Assembly: GCA_947586255.1 (NCBI GenBank)
Contig: CANPXP010000021.1
Coordinates: 1 to 47,811 of the forward strand
From: an uncultured Lachnospiraceae bacterium
Lineage (GTDB): Bacteria > Bacillota > Clostridia > Lachnospirales > Lachnospiraceae
Direction of reading: 5' to 3'
DNA: 47,811 nucleotides
Shown here one piece after another: positions 44,169 through 47,811 of this stretch. The position numbers and the translations under genes were made by a program. The notes beneath the pieces are model-generated. The model had not been told where the DNA came from. It saw only the letters and a list, made by a program, of their open reading frames with translations, and searched no databases. Every line of letters begins with the position of its first letter. Within the stretch, counting starts at the first letter, position 1.

Positions 44169-45798
44169 ATTCATAGCTGAGAAGCTGTGCCAGCACAGCG
44201 GGCGCGCTTGCGTCATGATCAAACACAAGACCGTATTTCGGGACGGCGACATCCCCTTCATAGAGGTAATAGCTGTCCAGGCTGCCGTGCGTGATGTACT
44301 CATACCGGTATACTGGCCTTTCATGCTCATCATAGTAAATCGTCCGGACCTGTGCGGTAGTGCTGAATACCATAGGATTGTGGCTGTATTCTCTGCGGTA
44401 TAGGCTGCCGTCCCCGCGATAGAGCCAGTCGATGGACAGGAGGTTCTCGTCCGCGCTCTCCGATGTAATTCCCTCCGCCCAGAGACTCTGTACGGTATCT
44501 GTCACGCCCCGCACCTCGTAGGAGAGCGGTCTGCCGTCCGCCGTGTCGGCGCTTGTGACCCGCGTCACATTCTCACATTCCGCGGCATTTCCGCCGTCAT
44601 AGACAAGCCGCGAATAGGTATCATCCTCCCACACGCTCTGCCCTATCCCTTCAAACAGAAATCCCTGACACTCGACCACCCGCTCCAGCGCATAATTGCG
44701 GTAGTACGCATAGAGAAAACCGCATCCTCGCTGTGCGGTCTCGTCCAGGTACAATTCCAGCTCCAACCGCCCTAGCGCGTCATAGTATTGGTAATAGGGT
44801 TCCTTGCCCGCAAAGCCGCAGAATGCGAGAAACTCCTCCCTGCTTTCATATTCCTGCAGCGGCTCGTCCGTGGTCTTCCACGCGGAATCGTCAGCCAGCA
44901 GCAGATTGGCGACCGCAATTTTGTCCTCGGGCTGATAATCCGTCAGCCGGTACATATCCTGCCGGAACAGCGTCTCATAATAATCGCTGTGCGCCAGATA
45001 AGTCGGCGCATACTGTTCCGCTTCGCCGTCATACAGCACCGCCTGCTCCAGACAGTCCTCTATGCGCAGCCATGCCGCGCGGGACTCGTCATTCTCCCAT
45101 GTCAGTTCCCAGCTGCGCAGCCGGACAGGTTCGCGCGTCTCGCCATTGATGCAGCAGATCTCCCTCGACTCCCGCTTGTCCTCTACGCGCCGTACCATAT
45201 AATAGCCGTCCCAGGCCTCTTCATACCACGGAATCCCGACCGGTTCCTCCGCAAAAGCGCCCTCACTGCCGTTCCAGACATAGAGAAGTCCCTGCTCGCC
45301 CGTCTCCTCCGCATCGGACGCGAAAATCTCCACATCCGCATACTGGTCATACCAGCTTCCCTCGAAATCCGCCAGCCGGTCGAACCGCGCCGTCAACTGT
45401 CCGGCATCCAGCGGACAATCCAGCTCCTGCACGAGATCTCCCTGCTCATCATAGAGCCGAAGGCTGTGCGCGGCGTTCCCCTGTCCGCTCTTCTCGGTGC
45501 ACAGCATGAGGCTCCAGCCCTCCGTATCTTTTCCCAGATCTTCCCTGAACGGAAAATCCAGCGCGCGCTCCGTCACCCGACTCACAGACTCTGGCTCCGC
45601 CTCTTCCGCTGCCGCCCGCTGCGCATCCTCTTCACGCGCGGCTTCCTGCTGAGCAGTCTCTGTCTCCTGCGCAGTCTCCTTGGGCGTTCCCTGCTGCCCC
45701 GCGCTGCAGCCGACAAGTCCAAGAGTCAGCGCAGCAGTCAGACACAGCCGAATTGTCAGTAGGCCGAATCTTTTTCTTTTTTCCTGCCGTTCCGCCAT
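44167..45798 (-). CDS. Large lipoprotein of unknown function
   Basis: About 543 residues. Basic start, hydrophobic helix and lipobox LGLVGC (Cys about 31), then a Glu/Ala/Gln-rich linker (about 35-75). The rest consists of Tyr/Asp/Glu-rich beta-strand repeats resembling the YD/RHS-like or WD-type short repeats (e.g. YYDALGRLELELY, YYDEHERPVYRYEY), suggesting a repeat-built extracellular domain. No enzyme motif is recognised. The start at 45798 has GGGGAG 8 nt upstream; longer frames run into the spacer. It is 60 nt downstream of the YbaK-like gene. The acidic linker resembles that of the paralogous lipoproteins at 23-27 kb, but the domains do not match. Confidence 0.8.
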   Translation of the reverse strand: MAERQEKRKRFGLLTIRLCLTAALTLGLVGCSAGQQGTPKETAQETETAQQEAAREEDAQRAAAEEAEPESVSRVTERALDFPFREDLGKDTEGWSLMLCTEKSGQGNAAHSLRLYDEQGDLVQELDCPLDAGQLTARFDRLADFEGSWYDQYADVEIFASDAEETGEQGLLYVWNGSEGAFAEEPVGIPWYEEAWDGYYMVRRVEDKRESREICCINGETREPVRLRSWELTWENDESRAAWLRIEDCLEQAVLYDGEAEQYAPTYLAHSDYYETLFRQDMYRLTDYQPEDKIAVANLLLADDSAWKTTDEPLQEYESREEFLAFCGFAGKEPYYQYYDALGRLELELYLDETAQRGCGFLYAYYRNYALERVVECQGFLFEGIGQSVWEDDTYSRLVYDGGNAAECENVTRVTSADTADGRPLSYEVRGVTDTVQSLWAEGITSESADENLLSIDWLYRGDGSLYRREYSHNPMVFSTTAQVRTIYYDEHERPVYRYEYITHGSLDSYYLYEGDVAVPKYGLVFDHDASAPAVLAQLLSYE

Positions 45799-45857
45799 AA
45801 CGCGGTCTCCCCTTTTCACCTGAAAAATTTCGGGTCGCCCCACAATAGCCGAAGGAT

Positions 45858-46331
45858 CTACGCCTCCCGCTCCCTGCACACATCGACCCACGCGACATAC
45901 CCGGAATACTTCTCCATCTCCGCAATCGAAAGCTCGATGGCGCTGTTGCTGCTCCCGCAGGCGGGAAAGACCGTCCGGAACCGCTTCAGCGACTCGTCCA
46001 GGTATACCCTGACGCCCTCGCGCACCGCAAAGGGACAGACGCCGCCCACCGCGTGGCCGACCAGCGTCTCCGCCTCCTGCGGCGTGAGCATCTTGGCCTT
46101 TGTCTTAAACTGCTCCTTATACTTATGATTGTCGATTCTCGCATCGCCGGCGGTCACGACCAGAACCGGCGCGTCGTCAACCATGAAGGACAGCGTTTTC
46201 GCGATCCGCCCGGGCTCACAGTGAAGCGCCTCCGCCGCCAGCTCCACGGTGGCGCTGGAGACGTCGAACTCCAACACTCTGTCTTCCATGCCGTATTTCC
46301 TGAAATATTCCTTTACTGCCTCGATTGCCAT
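45858..46331 (-). CDS. YbaK/EbsC-type Cys-tRNA(Pro)/Ala-tRNA(Pro) deacylase-like protein
   Basis: 157 residues. Single YbaK domain with AKTLSFMVDDAPVLVVTAGDARID, VGHAVGGVCPFAV and FPACGSSNSAIEL. In this family the protein clears mischarged prolyl-tRNAs in trans. The Lys in RIAKTL and the GG of the VGGVCPF signature are present. GGAG precedes the ATG. The short prolyl-tRNA synthetase (10441-11871) has no editing domain, so this or a related deacylase may supply that step, although the two genes are about 34 kb apart. Confidence 0.9.
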   Translation of the reverse strand: MAIEAVKEYFRKYGMEDRVLEFDVSSATVELAAEALHCEPGRIAKTLSFMVDDAPVLVVTAGDARIDNHKYKEQFKTKAKMLTPQEAETLVGHAVGGVCPFAVREGVRVYLDESLKRFRTVFPACGSSNSAIELSIAEMEKYSGYVAWVDVCREREA

Positions 46332-46404
46332 CTCTTCTCCTTTTCTGCGCCGCTCTGTCTCAGCTTAGCCGAGACGCGCATAAGCGCTTTTCAATTATAT
46401 TCTC

Positions 46405-47283
46405 TTATACCCGTTCCCACAGGAGCATATTGTCCTCAAACCGCGCGCTCAGCCTGCCCTCGTCTCTCAGCCACGCCAGATAGGAGCGGACAGTGCTGCC
46501 GACCAGGGCATACTGCTCAAAATTCATCGTCAGCGAATAGTCCGCAAACAGCCGCTGCAGGATCGCCTCGAAGCTGCGCGGTTCTCTGCAGAGCGTCAAG
46601 ATGTCTTCTGCGATTTCTTCCACTTTATCGATATTGTACTGCGCCAGGGCGGCAATATCCTCTGTGGCCTCCGCGTGCGCCGGCACAAACATTCTCGCGC
46701 GCAGCGTCTTTACCATCCCCAATGTCCGCAGATAAGCCGCCACATCATAGACAAAGCTGATCCGGTACTTGTCAAGCGTCTCGCGGCTTGACAGGCAGTC
46801 AGCGAGATAGACCACATCGTCCGGCGTCCGAAATCCCGCCATGTCGAAGAAATGCCCCGGCAGCCCGATCATCTCAAAACCGAGCGGCAAAACATCCGCA
46901 GTCAGAGGCTCGACATCGCTCTCCTGCGCCAGCAGGAACTTATGCCGCAGATCCCTGCACGGATAGCCGCCGTAGAGAAAGGCCGGCTCCAGAATCGGGT
47001 GTCCGGTAAACGCGCACTCTATCCCGGGCGCGTAGATCTTACAGCCTGTCTGCGCCTGCAGATACTTATTGCCGCCGATGTGGTCCGCATTGGAATGCGT
47101 GTTGAAAATCGCGGTGAGCTTCCAGCTGTTGGCGTCCAGAATCTGTCGTACCTTGCGCCCGGCCTCCTTATCGTTGCCGCTGTCTATCAGGCAGACTTCT
47201 TCATCACCCAGTCTCACCAGACCGATTTTCGCGGGACTCTGAATGTAATAGCTCCTGTCCGCAACCTGTATCAGTTCATACAT
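46405..47283 (-). CDS. MBL-fold metallo-hydrolase (atypical metal motif)
   Basis: 292 residues. The metallo-beta-lactamase fold is clear: CLIDSGN, then NTHSNADHIGG (61-71), GLPGHFFDMAGF, VYLADCLSS and FVPAHAE. The metal motif normally reads HxHxDH, but here it is His63-Ser-Asn65-Ala-Asp67-His68, with Asn in place of the second His. If correct, one ligand at the first metal site is altered. A C-terminal helical/winged part (about 210-292) is added, as in some CoA-thioesterase-like family members. GAGAGGAG precedes the ATG. The gene is 73 nt upstream of the YbaK-like gene. Substrate unknown. Confidence 0.88.
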   Translation of the reverse strand: MYELIQVADRSYYIQSPAKIGLVRLGDEEVCLIDSGNDKEAGRKVRQILDANSWKLTAIFNTHSNADHIGGNKYLQAQTGCKIYAPGIECAFTGHPILEPAFLYGGYPCRDLRHKFLLAQESDVEPLTADVLPLGFEMIGLPGHFFDMAGFRTPDDVVYLADCLSSRETLDKYRISFVYDVAAYLRTLGMVKTLRARMFVPAHAEATEDIAALAQYNIDKVEEIAEDILTLCREPRSFEAILQRLFADYSLTMNFEQYALVGSTVRSYLAWLRDEGRLSARFEDNMLLWERV

Positions 47284-47327
47284 AATCTTTTTCTCCTCTC
47301 TGCCGTGCCCGCACTTCCACAGGCGGC

Positions 47328-47811
47328 TTACAACCGGCCCATGCGCAGATAGATGACGCCCAGCCAGTAGAAGCCGTACAGCTCCTCACCGCTGCCCAGA
47401 CTCGCGTAGACGGCGTCCGTGATTGCATGGAACCGCTCGTCGTTCAGGTCATAGTCTGTCCGCAGCGCCGCCTCCCCGTCAGTCCGCAGATCTTCCGCCA
47501 GCCGCGCGGCAATCTCCTCCGCCGGGTAGAAGCGCTCTGTCACATGGTAGTATTCATAACGCTCGCCCGCTCCCTGATATGCGGCGATGCGCATATCCGC
47601 CATATATTGCCTGTCTTCCGTCAGGATCCGCCTGCCGGCATACTCCGGAAGATTCAGCAGCGCGTTGGAGACATAGTCGGTATCGTTGTTGGTGACATCC
47701 ACAATCTGCCACTCGCCGTCTATCTTCACCTTATTCCAGGCGTGGGACAGGCCGCCGTCGAGGATTCCCGTGACGACAATGCTCTCCAGCCCGGCCTCGG
47801 CCGCCAGCAGC
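47328..47811 (-). CDS. Transglutaminase-like protein, 3' part (5' end outside the window)
   Basis: The frame stays open to the right edge, so only the C-terminal about 160 residues are seen. The visible segment AGLESIVVTG...GLSHAWNKVKIDGEW followed by VDVTNND carries the His and Asp of the transglutaminase-like Cys-His-Asp triad; the Cys would lie outside the window. In this superfamily such domains are often extracellular, acting as peptidases or ligases. The internal GTG at 47729 is not the true start. The C-terminal extension (about 60-160) has no recognised domain. Confidence 0.8.
   Translation of the reverse strand, partial: LLAAEAGLESIVVTGILDGGLSHAWNKVKIDGEWQIVDVTNNDTDYVSNALLNLPEYAGRRILTEDRQYMADMRIAAYQGAGERYEYYHVTERFYPAEEIAARLAEDLRTDGEAALRTDYDLNDERFHAITDAVYASLGSGEELYGFYWLGVIYLRMGRL

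Overview
The window reads as chromosomal DNA of an anaerobic Firmicute of the Lachnospiraceae/Clostridia type. The case rests on a rubredoxin-first (reverse) rubrerythrin, acetate kinase, a short archaeal-type prolyl-tRNA synthetase, Shine-Dalgarno sequences of the AGGAGG type before almost every gene, and lipoprotein-rich loci. Most of it is fairly GC-rich with dense, short-spaced operons. One stretch, about 37.2-42.5 kb, is visibly AT-rich and looks acquired. No tRNA, rRNA, CRISPR array or intact transposase was seen.

Layout. 0.2-4.6 kb (minus): a stand-alone receiver protein, a hybrid histidine kinase and galT, the last two coupled by an ATGA overlap. 4.8-6.4 kb (plus): PTS enzyme I. 6.4-8.5 kb (minus): a BlaR1-like M56 metallopeptidase and a BlaI-like repressor with a recognisable operator-promoter. 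8.8-17.4 kb (minus): a long run with an AI-2E-type permease, a giant double O-antigen-ligase-like protein, an N-acetylhexosamine 1-kinase (nahK-like), proS, ackA and a small membrane protein. 17.5-20.6 kb (minus): a histidine kinase/response regulator pair and an RluA-type pseudouridine synthase. 20.9-22.5 kb (plus): reverse rubrerythrin and a Fic protein. 22.6-28.5 kb (minus): a zinc-ribbon protein, a small membrane protein, three paralogous lipoproteins and an unknown zinc-finger protein, with an XRE regulator diverging from them.

29-36.7 kb: a TetR regulator diverges from an MMPL/RND transporter. The transporter overlaps the gene of a 1387-residue surface protein with GLUG repeats. Just downstream is a separately transcribed 61-residue peptide with a textbook double-glycine leader and a 15-residue core. 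This is the best candidate here for something undescribed.

36.8-43.5 kb: a perfect 66-bp direct repeat flanks a 6.7-kb segment. The segment carries a serine-recombinase remnant, a small HTH protein, an OmpR-type two-component system with a BceAB-like/FtsX ABC transporter (probably antimicrobial-peptide sensing and resistance), a stray coding remnant and a lipoprotein. The right copy of the repeat ends inside the promoter of an hsp20 gene. 43.7-47.8 kb: Hsp20, then on the minus strand a lipoprotein, a YbaK/ProX-type deacylase, an MBL-fold hydrolase and the 3' part of a transglutaminase-like gene that leaves the window.

Functionally, galT and nahK point to hexose-1-phosphate metabolism of host or milk glycans. 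The blaRI pair, the TetR-MMPL locus and the two-component/ABC island point to envelope stress and antimicrobial defence. The leader peptide could be a secreted signal or bacteriocin. All functions are inferred from the sequence by recognition of family motifs; no database search was run.
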